A stretch of 64,000 bases of DNA from NCBI GenBank assembly GCA_017511205.1, contig JAFWLE010000002.1, positions 1 through 64,000 on the forward strand, read 5' to 3'. Below, in pieces: positions 34,103 to 42,117 of this stretch. The position numbers and the translations under genes were made by a program. The notes under the pieces are model-generated. The model did no database searches, was not told the origin of the DNA, and saw only the letters and a program-made list of their open reading frames with translations. Position 1 is the first letter of the stretch. Each line of letters begins with the position of its first letter. The stretch comes from Candidatus Saccharimonadota bacterium. Lineage in GTDB: Bacteria > Patescibacteriota > Saccharimonadia > Saccharimonadales > Saccharimonadaceae.

Positions 34103-35134
34103 ATGTCAACACCTTTTATCAACTTTTTTACAAAAATCAATCAAATATCGCCTCTGGAGCATAATTTTACAGAGGTGTTAGATGCTATTGCGCTTAAGCC
34201 TAAAACATTGTATTTTTATGGCAAATTACCAGAAAATGTGTCAAAAAATGGTAAACAGATACGGCAAAGAACGGTCGCCATTGTGGGTAGCCGCCATAAT
34301 ACCAAATATGGCGAAGAAATCGCTTACCATCTAGCCTATGAGCTTGCAAAAAAGGGCGTGATCATAGTGTCTGGTCTGGCTTACGGGATAGATAGCATTG
34401 GCCATCAGGGGTGCTTAGACGCTGGTGGCATTACCGTAGCGGTGCTCGGTACACGAATTGATGATATTTACCCCAGAGAGCACCTCTCTATTGCGAAGGA
34501 AATAGTTACCAAAAACGGCGCTATTCTTAGCGAATACGCGCCAAGTAAGGCTATAGAGGCTTCCCTTGCTCCCGGTGAGGCAGGTTGGGATGGTAAAAAG
34601 TGGGTGATATATGACGAAAACGCTAGTTCTTTATCTAAACCGTATCGGCGTCGTCGTATCGACCCAAAGATTTCCTTTCTCTACCGCAATCGCCTAATTG
34701 CTGGGCTCGCCGATGTGGTAGTAGTAGTCGAAGCTGCAGAGAAATCTGGCTCTCTCAATACTGCTACTCATGCTCTCGAACAAGGTAAAAATGTTTTTGC
34801 TGTCCCTGGTAATATTACAAATCCCTATTCACAGGGGTGTAACAAGCTAATTAAACAAGGCGCTATTCCTTATACCGCTCCGAAAGACGTTCTAGAGCTA
34901 CTATTCCCAGAGGACTACGTCAAAAACTACCGAAAAAAACGTCAGCAAAAGCTTATCGGCGACACCGATGTAGAAACACTGATTCTAGGCGCCATTTCAA
35001 AAGGCCTCCGTTCTGGTGAAGAAATCATGGACAAAACCCACCTCCCACCAGAGGTGTTCAACGAAACGATTACCCTTCTCGAAATCAAATCTCGCGTCCG
35101 TTCTCTCAGTGCCAACCACTGGGGGCTGGCATGA
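34103..35134 (+). CDS. dprA: DNA processing protein DprA
   Basis: Loads RecA on incoming single-stranded DNA during natural transformation. The Rossmann-like core is clear: VGSRHNTKYGEEIA near residue 70, VSGLAYGIDSIGHQG near 91, TVAVLGTRIDDIYP near 113, FLYRNRLIAGLADVVVVVEA near 192 and the GSLNTATHALEQGKNVFAVPGN segment. An insertion of about 30 residues lies before FLYRNR. A C-terminal winged helix follows. The ATG at 34103 is chosen because AGGAG lies 8 nt upstream; a longer open frame to 34043 has no such site. 343 residues. Confidence 0.95.
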   Translation: MSTPFINFFTKINQISPLEHNFTEVLDAIALKPKTLYFYGKLPENVSKNGKQIRQRTVAIVGSRHNTKYGEEIAYHLAYELAKKGVIIVSGLAYGIDSIGHQGCLDAGGITVAVLGTRIDDIYPREHLSIAKEIVTKNGAILSEYAPSKAIEASLAPGEAGWDGKKWVIYDENASSLSKPYRRRRIDPKISFLYRNRLIAGLADVVVVVEAAEKSGSLNTATHALEQGKNVFAVPGNITNPYSQGCNKLIKQGAIPYTAPKDVLELLFPEDYVKNYRKKRQQKLIGDTDVETLILGAISKGLRSGEEIMDKTHLPPEVFNETITLLEIKSRVRSLSANHWGLA

Positions 35135-35388
35135 CAGATAAAAAACGTTTTGACGAGTGGAATGAGCTTAAGAAAAAGCTTCACACCAAAGAAGTATTCC
35201 CGATCTACCACGAACGAGAAATCTAGTGGATATCAATTGGCGAAAACATAGCCTCGGAAATTAATGGCAAGGGAAAAGACTTCCTTCGTCCGGTCCTAGT
35301 AATAAGGAAATATGGTGATTTGTTCTTTGGTGTTCCGCTCAGCTCACAACTACATTGTGGTAGGTGGTACAAATCTGCGAATCTCTAG
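35131..35388 (+). pseudogene. Broken PemK/MazF-type toxin gene
   Basis: Starts as ATGA overlapping the dprA stop. The frame reads 31 codons ending VFPIYHEREI, meets TAG at 35224-35226, then goes on in the same frame with WISIGENIASEINGKGKDF, LRPVLVIRKYG and FFGVPLSS, ending at TAG 35386-35388. This is the start of a PemK/MazF-type endoribonuclease, where family members have a Trp at the stop position (EIWW), so TGG to TAG is the simplest event. About 30 C-terminal residues are also missing. No antitoxin gene is adjacent. Confidence 0.75.
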
Positions 35389-35488
35389 CTAAATTGTTTT
35401 TTTAAACAATAAATATTCCCCAATCATTTCTGACTGGGGAGAGCAGGTATTTCACTGACGTTATGGGGCAATTATACCCTTCCAACTG

Positions 35489-36022
35489 TTACTTGTCGAC
35501 TTCACTAGTTACTTCGTTAATCTTCCCCATCACCTCGCTCAGTATACCAGGTAGTTGCTCTTTTTCCTCCGGAGTAAATTTCGACAGCACAAACTCAATA
35601 TCTCCCATTTTGCGTCTCAATTCATCGTTCCCTGTTCCCACTCTGATACGCGGATAATCCGCCGTCCCTAGCATTTGGTCAATCGATTTAAGCCCGTTAT
35701 TCCCTGCTGCTTGCCCAGAGGAACGAAATCTCACTTTGCCAAATTCCAGATCAAAATTGTCGCAAATCACCAAAATATCAGAGGTTGGTATCTTGTAATA
35801 ATGCATGTAAGCGGCAACCGCTAAGCCAGAATCGTTGTAAAACTCCTGCGGTTTGATGAAAATCGTGTCGCCCTCTCTTCCCCACAGCGCCCCCATCCGT
35901 GGTTTTTCACTCCATTCCAGCCCTTTTACTTTAAAAAGAAAATCTAGCGCCAAAAAGCCTGTATTATGTCGCGTAAAATTATATCTATTTCCAGGATTCC
36001 CCAGTCCAACCACTAATTTCAT
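35489..36022 (-). CDS. pth: Peptidyl-tRNA hydrolase
   Basis: Frees tRNA from drop-off peptidyl-tRNA. Conserved: GLGNPGNRYNFTRHNTG (residues 6-22, with catalytic His19 and Asn9), FIKPQEFYNDSG near 62, CDNFDLEFGKVRFR near 91 and GNNGLKSI near 110. At 177 residues it is slightly short. The KPxTYMNxSG motif appears as KPQEFYNDSG. On the minus strand TATAAT (36034-36029) is 6 nt before the ATG. Confidence 0.95.
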   Translation of the reverse strand: MKLVVGLGNPGNRYNFTRHNTGFLALDFLFKVKGLEWSEKPRMGALWGREGDTIFIKPQEFYNDSGLAVAAYMHYYKIPTSDILVICDNFDLEFGKVRFRSSGQAAGNNGLKSIDQMLGTADYPRIRVGTGNDELRRKMGDIEFVLSKFTPEEKEQLPGILSEVMGKINEVTSEVDK

Positions 36023-36038
36023 ATGACGATTATACCAC

Positions 36039-36066
36039 GAAAAAGCCCTGCTAAAAGCAGGGCTTA
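36039..36066 (-). terminator. Intrinsic terminator
   Basis: AAGCCCTGCT pairs with AGCAGGGCTT around a short loop; on the minus strand it runs into a T5 tail. It ends the PIN-PhoH gene, just before the pth promoter. Confidence 0.85.
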
Positions 36067-36085
36067 AATTAGGTGGGAGAAATCT

Positions 36086-37747
36086 TTATAAACTAGATTT
36101 AGTTTTTTGTCTCATTGCAACCATTTTCACTAGTGGGTGTCTGATCACTTCGTCTTCGGTAAAGCAAACTTGCGCTACCATTGGGCTGTCCATCAGCTGC
36201 CTAGACGCATATGCTAGGCCACTGCTAGACGGATCAATGTATGGTGCATGAATCTGCTCGATATCACCGATAATCACAATCTTACCGTCCGTACCGAGTC
36301 TTTTGATCAAGGTGTCGGCTTGGCTGACATTCTGGTCTTGGAATTCGTCGTAAAGCGCTAGTTCGTACGAAAAATCCCTTCCTCTCGCGTGTTCAATCGG
36401 GATATTTGAGAACCAGTTGTCCCAAATCAAATTGGCACGGTCGTTGAGTTTGGCTTTCAGGGATCTTTTCTCTGGAACGTCTTCGCAGTCGTCTTGTGCG
36501 CTATTCTTTTTCTTCGCATCAGTACCAAACTTTTGTAGAGTTTCTAGCTCTTTCTTGAGCTTTTTATCCTCGTTTAAAAGATAGTTCCGAAGGGCGTTTT
36601 TGAGTGGCTGCACCTCTGGGTCCATTTTTTCATCTAAGTCGCCTGGGAGAGCGCCTAGTTGGTCCTTTGAATCGCATGGTACCACCGTCACGCCAATGAA
36701 TTCGCCTTTTTTGCAGGCTAAATAGCCGTAAACCGTTGCCATATAGGTTTTGCCTGATCCGGCTGGACCGGTGCAAACCACGGCGGCAATTTCTGGATCC
36801 ATCAGGGCTTCAGCGTAAATTGCTTGACCAGCATTATGGAGACAGACTGGAAAACAGCTAGCGTATCTTAGACCAGTGATAGTGTCATTCTCAGAGTCGT
36901 AGCGTCCAATGTTGCTGAAATATGGGTTATTCTCGGGGTCGAAATCTGGCGGATAATCCTCCTCGTTTTCGACTTTCATCACAATAAACTCATTTGCAAT
37001 CAGCTTCGGTTCGTCTGGCATATACTGCTCAAAGAGCTCGCGTGAGATGCCCCCATTACCGGAATTATAGAATTCTTTGAATAATTCTGCCGGTACAACT
37101 AAGTCGCGCCTGCCAGTATAAGGTTTCGGATACTTGTAGCCATAACGGCTTGTCTTCAACCCTCTTTCTCTGGCACGTATCGCCAAACCGTTGTCATTGG
37201 TTACCAGCACTACGTCATCGAATAACGTACCTTCTACTTTCGCTTCTTTGGTCGAACCATCGATAGGCATTTTGTGCTGAATCATTCCTACCGCGAGTGC
37301 AGTTAGGATGATTTGGCCATCCATATCGCCATCGTCCGGATAATACGGCAAAGAATCACGAAAATTCTTGTGTACCGGTAAAACCGAGATAATTTGTTTG
37401 CTGTTTTGAATCTCTAATGGATCCTCGATTTTTGACAAATCGTCAGCAAAACAATCTTTCACCACAATAGGGGCGTCTAAATTATAGACTTCATGCATCG
37501 TCGAGTGATTGTTTTCAATCAGACGTCTCAATCTCCTCAGCACCGTCCTGGCTGATTTCCCGCGGTCGGTTTTTTCGGTTTTAAACTTTTCCAACTCGCG
37601 TATCACTGCAGTCGGTATGACGATGTGAGCTTGATCTAGTGCAATCGTCGGCTCCACAGGGCGTTTACCATCCTCCGTCGGTATAATATCGGCGTAGTCC
37701 ACTAGCACGTTAGTGTCAAGTACATAAATCGGTTGGTTTTTTGACAT
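36086..37747 (-). CDS. PIN domain-PhoH ATPase fusion (PhoH2-like)
   Basis: 553 residues. The N-terminal PIN RNase domain (VLDTNVLVDYAD at residues 8-19, with acidic residues for metal) is joined to a PhoH helicase-like ATPase: Walker A GPAGSGKT near 328, DEFQDQ near 462 and GDIEQIHAPY near 487. Such PhoH2 proteins act on RNA and in some bacteria form toxin-antitoxin systems; here it may be a general RNA-processing enzyme. The ATG at 37747 is set by AAGGAGGGAGG upstream on the minus strand; an upstream in-frame ATG has no such site. Confidence 0.9.
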   Translation of the reverse strand: MSKNQPIYVLDTNVLVDYADIIPTEDGKRPVEPTIALDQAHIVIPTAVIRELEKFKTEKTDRGKSARTVLRRLRRLIENNHSTMHEVYNLDAPIVVKDCFADDLSKIEDPLEIQNSKQIISVLPVHKNFRDSLPYYPDDGDMDGQIILTALAVGMIQHKMPIDGSTKEAKVEGTLFDDVVLVTNDNGLAIRARERGLKTSRYGYKYPKPYTGRRDLVVPAELFKEFYNSGNGGISRELFEQYMPDEPKLIANEFIVMKVENEEDYPPDFDPENNPYFSNIGRYDSENDTITGLRYASCFPVCLHNAGQAIYAEALMDPEIAAVVCTGPAGSGKTYMATVYGYLACKKGEFIGVTVVPCDSKDQLGALPGDLDEKMDPEVQPLKNALRNYLLNEDKKLKKELETLQKFGTDAKKKNSAQDDCEDVPEKRSLKAKLNDRANLIWDNWFSNIPIEHARGRDFSYELALYDEFQDQNVSQADTLIKRLGTDGKIVIIGDIEQIHAPYIDPSSSGLAYASRQLMDSPMVAQVCFTEDEVIRHPLVKMVAMRQKTKSSL

Positions 37748-37844
37748 AACCCCTCCCTCCTTTTTAAGGTGCAATTTATGCTCTAAAAAAGAGCATCTCT
37801 GTGCTCCCACCTACCTTTATTTTACCACATCTTGCTAAATAATT

Positions 37845-39215
37845 CTAATCTTTCTTGTCGTCACGGTAGGAAAATTTAATAGGCGTACCAACTAGAGGAA
37901 ACTTTTCTCGGAGTTTACGTTCTAGAAAGCGTTTCCATGACCAGTGCAGGAGTTTTAGATCGTGTCCATGTACTACGAACCAAGGCGGGCAAATATCGGT
38001 CTGTACAATGTATTTTGGCTTCGGACGTGTATTTTTTAGCCCGGCCGGTGGATGGCTGATAATTGCTTCGTTCAAAATCGCATTTAAATCTGAGGTTTTG
38101 ACCTTTTGGTGGCGATTTTCGTTAATTTCTAGCGCCAGTTCAAAGAGTTTGGTCACATTTTGTCCAGTTTCTGAACTAGTTAGAACTACCGGCGCGTAAG
38201 GCAAAAAGTCAAAATCCCGCTCGAGGTCATCAAGTAGCTCATTAGTGTCCATTTCTAGAATATCTGTCTTCGTTACAATCACCATGATTCCCTTGCCAGC
38301 TTCTACAATCTGCCCCGCCAGAGCCTGATCTAGCTTGCTATGTGGTTCTGTGGAGTCAACAAGCAGTGCGCAAACATCTGCCTCCTCAATTGCGGCTAGT
38401 GAGCGAATCGCGCTGAATTTCTCAATTCCCACCTCACGCTTCCCTGGACGCCTTAAACCAGCAGTATCCAAAATCTCTAGTTCTCTTCCCTTGTACTTCA
38501 CTGTTACTCGATTCACGTCTCTGGTGGTTCCCTGTCTTGAGCTCACAATTGCCTGCTGTTTTTTACCTAGCGCATTAAAAAGACTAGACTTCCCCACATT
38601 CGGCCGTCCAATCAAAGCCAATTTTAGAGGAGTTTGGGAACTGTCCTCTTGAGGGCTTCCGGAGGTTACGACCGAGGTATGAGGGGCGCTCCGCCCGTGA
38701 CGACGGGCCGGAGCGACCCCGTCCCTCAAGAGGATCGTTCCCAAGCTCTTCTTTAACTCGCTTAGACCTTGCCCGGTCGTAGCTGAAGTATAATAGATAT
38801 TTTCAGGCGCTATGCCGAGAGCTCGGAACTCTGTAACGGGCAGAGACTCGCCCAGGTCACATTTGTTGAGTACCAAAAACACTGGTTTTTTCGATTTCAA
38901 TGCATCCTTCGCAATTTTCGCGTCTTTTTGGTCAAAATATTTCGTAGAATCTAGAGTTACCAGTATCACGTCTGCCGCATCAATCGCATCATTGATTTGA
39001 TCTTGAATCGAAGCTTCAAAATCATCCGTAGGGTCTTTCAGCCCAGCTGTATCAATCAAAATGAAGGCATCGTCAATCGTCGCTACCACGTTATCACGCG
39101 TAGTCCCCTCTTCCCTAGCCACAATTGCAATGTTTTTTCTTGCCATTCGGTTCAGAATGCTAGATTTTCCAGCATTGGTCTGTCCTATTAGTGCTACAAT
39201 CGGCAAATTACTCAT
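37845..39215 (-). CDS. der: Ribosome biogenesis GTPase Der
   Basis: Double-GTPase needed for 50S assembly. G domain 1 has GQTNAGKS (residues 11-18), DTAGL and NKCD; G domain 2 has GRPNVGKS near 203, DTAGLRRPG and TKTD; a KH-like domain closes the protein. 457 residues with start at 39215: TATAAT on the minus strand (39227-39222) lies 6 nt before this ATG and overlaps the alternative upstream start. The linker between G domains (~158-194) is encoded by a palindromic insertion and is of odd composition (RDGVAPARRHGRSAPH). Confidence 0.95.
   Translation of the reverse strand: MSNLPIVALIGQTNAGKSSILNRMARKNIAIVAREEGTTRDNVVATIDDAFILIDTAGLKDPTDDFEASIQDQINDAIDAADVILVTLDSTKYFDQKDAKIAKDALKSKKPVFLVLNKCDLGESLPVTEFRALGIAPENIYYTSATTGQGLSELKKSLGTILLRDGVAPARRHGRSAPHTSVVTSGSPQEDSSQTPLKLALIGRPNVGKSSLFNALGKKQQAIVSSRQGTTRDVNRVTVKYKGRELEILDTAGLRRPGKREVGIEKFSAIRSLAAIEEADVCALLVDSTEPHSKLDQALAGQIVEAGKGIMVIVTKTDILEMDTNELLDDLERDFDFLPYAPVVLTSSETGQNVTKLFELALEINENRHQKVKTSDLNAILNEAIISHPPAGLKNTRPKPKYIVQTDICPPWFVVHGHDLKLLHWSWKRFLERKLREKFPLVGTPIKFSYRDDKKD
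38634..38744. repeat. Palindromic element inserted in der
   Basis: A 111-bp (37-codon) segment whose 22-bp ends are inverted repeats (38634-38655 with 38723-38744; 20 of 22 match). Inside is a second hairpin, 38687-38698 with 38703-38715, around a GACG loop. It is much more G/C-rich than der and keeps the reading frame open between the two GTPase domains. Confidence 0.75.
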
Positions 39216-39243
39216 AGTTTTATTATACCACATCTGTTACAAG

Positions 39244-39272
39244 TTGACAAAATAAGAGTTCTGTGCTATAAT
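39244..39272 (+). promoter_or_regulatory. Consensus sigma-70 promoter
   Basis: TTGACA (39244-39249), 17-nt spacer, TATAAT (39267-39272). It drives the gene at 39395 through a ~115-nt leader in which TTCTACGAT near 39326 can pair with ATCGTAGAA near 39368. Confidence 0.85.
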
Positions 39273-39394
39273 TAAGAAATAAGCTGTAAAGCTTTGCAAA
39301 TTGACAGTTAGTCAGTTTCTCCGAATTCTACGATTCGTCTTGCTTATCTATAGGGTAGGCAGAAAGGATCGTAGAAGATAAAAAAAGGAGGAAA

Positions 39395-39895
39395 GTGATG
39401 AGGCTCGAAGATTGGTACTTCACGAAGTACGATGGCAAAACTATCACTATGGACACAAACGACGAAGTTCGTTTAGTAGGAAGAGTTTACGACTCTCCAG
39501 AATATCCAGATGATGCGGTTATCGTAACTAGCACCGTCGCAAAGTTCGAAAACGGGACTGCCGTTACCTGCTCAGGGCATAGATACGAGCTCGGTAAAAA
39601 GAGCGATGTACAGGATGCCATGAAAAAGGGTATTCCAGTGATTCAGCTTGCTAAGATGATCAGAAGGGAGTTGATGGAAGATCCACCAATGGATCTTCAG
39701 AGCCCAGACTTCGTTGAGCAGATACTGGAGGCTAAAGTAAAAATCGGTATCGTTCTGTGGGGCGAGGACAATGAAGGCAATAAGGTAGTAGGTGAAGTAC
39801 TGAGGTCGAATGGCCATATTTTCACTTTGAAGGTCTTCAACGAATTTGCCACAGAGTTCAACGAAACAGACGTTTATGTCTGCCATGTCATCTGA
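39395..39895 (+). CDS. Hypothetical soluble protein
   Basis: A 166-residue protein, acidic, mixed alpha/beta by appearance, with no signal peptide or membrane segment. Features: EVRLVGRVYDSPEYPDDAVI near residue 23, AKMIRRELMEDPPM near 85, and VLWGEDNEGNKVVGEVLRSNG near 116. No family is recognised. It has a consensus promoter, a long structured leader, AAAGGAGG 8 nt before the ATG, and a strong terminator, so it is a well-expressed single-gene unit. Confidence 0.7.
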   Translation: MMRLEDWYFTKYDGKTITMDTNDEVRLVGRVYDSPEYPDDAVIVTSTVAKFENGTAVTCSGHRYELGKKSDVQDAMKKGIPVIQLAKMIRRELMEDPPMDLQSPDFVEQILEAKVKIGIVLWGEDNEGNKVVGEVLRSNGHIFTLKVFNEFATEFNETDVYVCHVI

Positions 39896-39903
39896 CTAAC
39901 AAA

Positions 39904-39941
39904 GCCCAGGTTTTATTCCCTTAAAACCTGGGCGATTTTTT
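39904..39941 (+). terminator. Intrinsic terminator
   Basis: GCCCAGGTTTT pairs with AAAACCTGGGC around an 8-nt loop, then GATTTTTT. Confidence 0.92.
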
Positions 39942-39964
39942 ATCGGCAAAAAATAATTTGGAGC

Positions 39965-39992
39965 TTGACGAAAAATTCACCCGTTGTATAAT
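39965..39992 (+). promoter_or_regulatory. Promoter of the surface-protein gene at 40019
   Basis: TTGACG (39965-39970), 16-nt spacer, TATAAT (39987-39992). An AAGG site lies ~9 nt before the ATG. Confidence 0.8.
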
Positions 39993-40018
39993 GGTTATAG
40001 TTAAATAAGGTTATACAT

Positions 40019-41599
40019 ATGACAAATACAAATAAATATATTATTATACCAGCTAGTCTAGTAGGCTTGACTACTACAGCTGGTTTCGCTCTCGCTTCTA
40101 CTTATGTTTCCGCAGACGACGTAGTAGATAACGTAGCTATCACAGTACCAATATCTTGTACTATGAGCGGTACTGGTATGAATACTCATACCAAAGAAGT
40201 AGTAAATGGTACTTATGAAGAAAATATCGGTACTACTACTATGAAAGTACTATGTAATGATAACTCTGGCTTTTCTATTTATGCTACAGGCTTTACTAAT
40301 GAAGAGATTGGAGAAACTAATAGTAATAAACTAGTAGGAACAAATGCATCAGGAAACGCTACTATAGATACTGGTATAGCTAAGTCAGGTAATACTTCTA
40401 ACTGGGCTATAAAACTAGCTACTAACTCTCAAGCTACTTATCCAATTACTATTACAAGTGATACTGAAGGACCATTCTCTAGCTACCATACAGTTCCAAG
40501 TACTTGGACTAAAGTAGCCACTAGACTAGCTGGTACTGATATAGGAGCAGTAGCAGAAGGATCTACTATCACTTCTACTTATGCTGCTTATATCAGTTCT
40601 ACTCAACCTGCTGATACTTATACTGGTAAAGTTAAATATACTTTAGTTCATCCGAATGATGCTCCAGCTCCTACTCCACCATCACCAGTTACTCCTCCTA
40701 CTTCCTGTACTACTCCAGTACCAAACTTCACTTATATGCAAGATCTAACATCAGCCAATAAAGCTTCAGTTCTAGCTTCTATGACGGAAGATGCTCAGTA
40801 CTATTTAGCCGATAAACGTGATGATAAAACCTACTGTGTCGCTAAATTACGTGACGGTAATATTTGGATGACACAGAACTTAGACTTAGATATTGATTCT
40901 GAAACCACCTATACCAGCGCTGATACAGATATTTCTTCTGACTGGAGTCCAGCAGCTTCTACTCACGCCACTGGTGATACGGAATGGGAAAGTTATGATG
41001 AAGTAGATAATCCAGATGGTGGAGACTACTACCACCCAGAATCCTATGATCCAGGTGACTTATACTGGAACGGTACTGCAGCATATTATGATAACGAAAC
41101 AGACTGTGTAGCAGGTGGTGGCACCTGGGATAGCGATAATAGTATGTGTAATCTTATTGCCTCTAGCGGAGATTCTCACTATCATTTAGGTAATTATTAC
41201 AACTGGTCTGCCGCAGTAGCTACAAATGACACTAGCTCCTACACCACACAGTACCAAGACCTAGATCGTTCCATCTGCCCAGCCAACTGGACCTTACCAA
41301 AGAGCGGTAATAATACGTCAAACGGTTCTTTCCAGTACCTAGTTACTCAATATGGTTGGGATAGTGATGAACATAAGATGACTAATCCAAACATCTGGAA
41401 TACTCCTATTAAAAGTGCTCTTGCCGGCTCCTGGAGCGGTTCGCTGGGTGGCGTTGGCAGCAACGGCTACTTCTGGTCGCCAGTTGTGTTCGATAGCTAC
41501 AGCGCGCACAACCTCGACGCGGACGGCGATGGCTACGTCGCCCCTGTCGGCACCTACGGTCGCTACGCCGGGATTTCGGTGCGCTGTATATCGCGTTAG
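40019..41599 (+). CDS. Secreted surface protein with C-terminal FISUMP domain
   Basis: 526 residues. Signal peptide ~1-33 (hydrophobic core then YVSADD). Residues ~35-215 are a beta-rich domain shared with the gene at 63470. A Pro/Thr linker (PAPTPPSPVTPP) leads to a 'Fibrobacter succinogenes major paralogous' (FISUMP) domain: GNIWMTQNLDLD near 281, SICPANWTLPKSG near 419, GYFWSP near 481 and the final GISVRCISR. Codon use changes abruptly in the last ~58 codons: the body is A/T-rich, the end G/C-rich and full of NNC codons, as in variable regions of diversity-generating retroelements. Likely an adhesin of the cell surface. Confidence 0.85.
   Translation: MTNTNKYIIIPASLVGLTTTAGFALASTYVSADDVVDNVAITVPISCTMSGTGMNTHTKEVVNGTYEENIGTTTMKVLCNDNSGFSIYATGFTNEEIGETNSNKLVGTNASGNATIDTGIAKSGNTSNWAIKLATNSQATYPITITSDTEGPFSSYHTVPSTWTKVATRLAGTDIGAVAEGSTITSTYAAYISSTQPADTYTGKVKYTLVHPNDAPAPTPPSPVTPPTSCTTPVPNFTYMQDLTSANKASVLASMTEDAQYYLADKRDDKTYCVAKLRDGNIWMTQNLDLDIDSETTYTSADTDISSDWSPAASTHATGDTEWESYDEVDNPDGGDYYHPESYDPGDLYWNGTAAYYDNETDCVAGGGTWDSDNSMCNLIASSGDSHYHLGNYYNWSAAVATNDTSSYTTQYQDLDRSICPANWTLPKSGNNTSNGSFQYLVTQYGWDSDEHKMTNPNIWNTPIKSALAGSWSGSLGGVGSNGYFWSPVVFDSYSAHNLDADGDGYVAPVGTYGRYAGISVRCISR
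41424..41599 (+). other. Candidate hypervariable region (DGR-like VR)
   Basis: The 3' end of the surface gene. About 20 of the last 36 codons are NNC, spread over Phe, Ser, Tyr, His, Asn, Asp, Gly, Val, Ala and Thr, as expected if AAC codons of a template were randomised at adenines, while GISVRC stays conserved. A 7-bp hairpin (41616-41622/41626-41632) follows the stop by 16 nt. No template repeat or reverse transcriptase is seen in the window. Confidence 0.5.
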
Positions 41600-41931
41600 C
41601 GTTTTTGTTACATTGATGATAACAATTATCATAAGGAGGCTTCTGGGATAAACGTTTAAATCTATTCTGGATCTAATCATGGCTTTTATGCTTTAGTCTG
41701 TTTTTGGAAGCGTCATTATAACGCAAATCTCATTGCTAGTTTTGCCCCTGTCTTATCGCTGGTACTTTGTATACATTTTTCGCACTCTAAAAGTACACTC
41801 TGATATTTTCCGATAAATGAGACGAGGCGAAAAAGTTATTCTGAGACATAGCTTAGCATAATAAACTAAAAACTTCCCTATAAATAGGGAAGTTTCTGGT
41901 CTGGAGTGACTCTCCAGTTGTAACATTTTAA
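41600..41931. other. Gene-free region after the surface gene
   Basis: About 330 bp, A/T-rich, no credible ORF. It holds the small hairpin at 41616-41632, an AAGGAGG-like sequence near 41633 that serves no ORF of length, the terminator-like hairpin 41871-41894, and a 6-bp hairpin CTGGAG/CTCCAG at 41900-41916. Confidence 0.5.
41871..41894. terminator. Terminator-like hairpin
   Basis: AACTTCCCTA pairs with TAGGGAAGTT around TAAA. On the minus strand it is followed by TTTAG, on the plus strand by TCTGG; it could end transcripts coming from the tRNA-Glu locus. Confidence 0.55.
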
Positions 41932-42117
41932 TGGTAGTCTCGGCGGGAACTTGTTTTCGCTAGCGCGAAAACAATTCGTGGGGCGTCGTCTCGGAATATC
42001 TAAAACAAGTTTTAGATATTCGCTCGACTCCTACCACGAACGAACCCTACGGGTTCGTTCCCGCCTCGAGCCATTAGAGAAATAAAATAAGGCCCTTCGG
42101 GTCTTCTTTTATTTCTC
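41932..42117 (-). other. tRNA-Glu-adjacent structured element (element B)
   Basis: Directly 3' of tRNA-Glu on the minus strand. Position 41932-41948 repeats the last 17 nt of the tRNA exactly, CCA included (42118-42134). Helices: 41942-41950/42057-42065; 41951-41960/41965-41974 with a TAGC loop; 41975-41981/42034-42040; 41994-42006/42009-42021 (13 bp); 42041-42047/42051-42057. Then the hairpin 42076-42117. Junction motifs GGCGTCGTCTC (41982-41992) and CTCCTAC (42028-42034) match element A at 5401-5591, while stem sequences differ but keep pairing. Confidence 0.75.
42076..42117 (-). terminator. Hairpin terminator directly after tRNA-Glu
   Basis: AGAGAAATAAAA and its inverted copy flank a CCC-TTC-GGG core. 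It adjoins the tRNA CCA and ends in an A/T-rich tail on the minus strand, like the one after tRNA-Asn. Confidence 0.65.
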
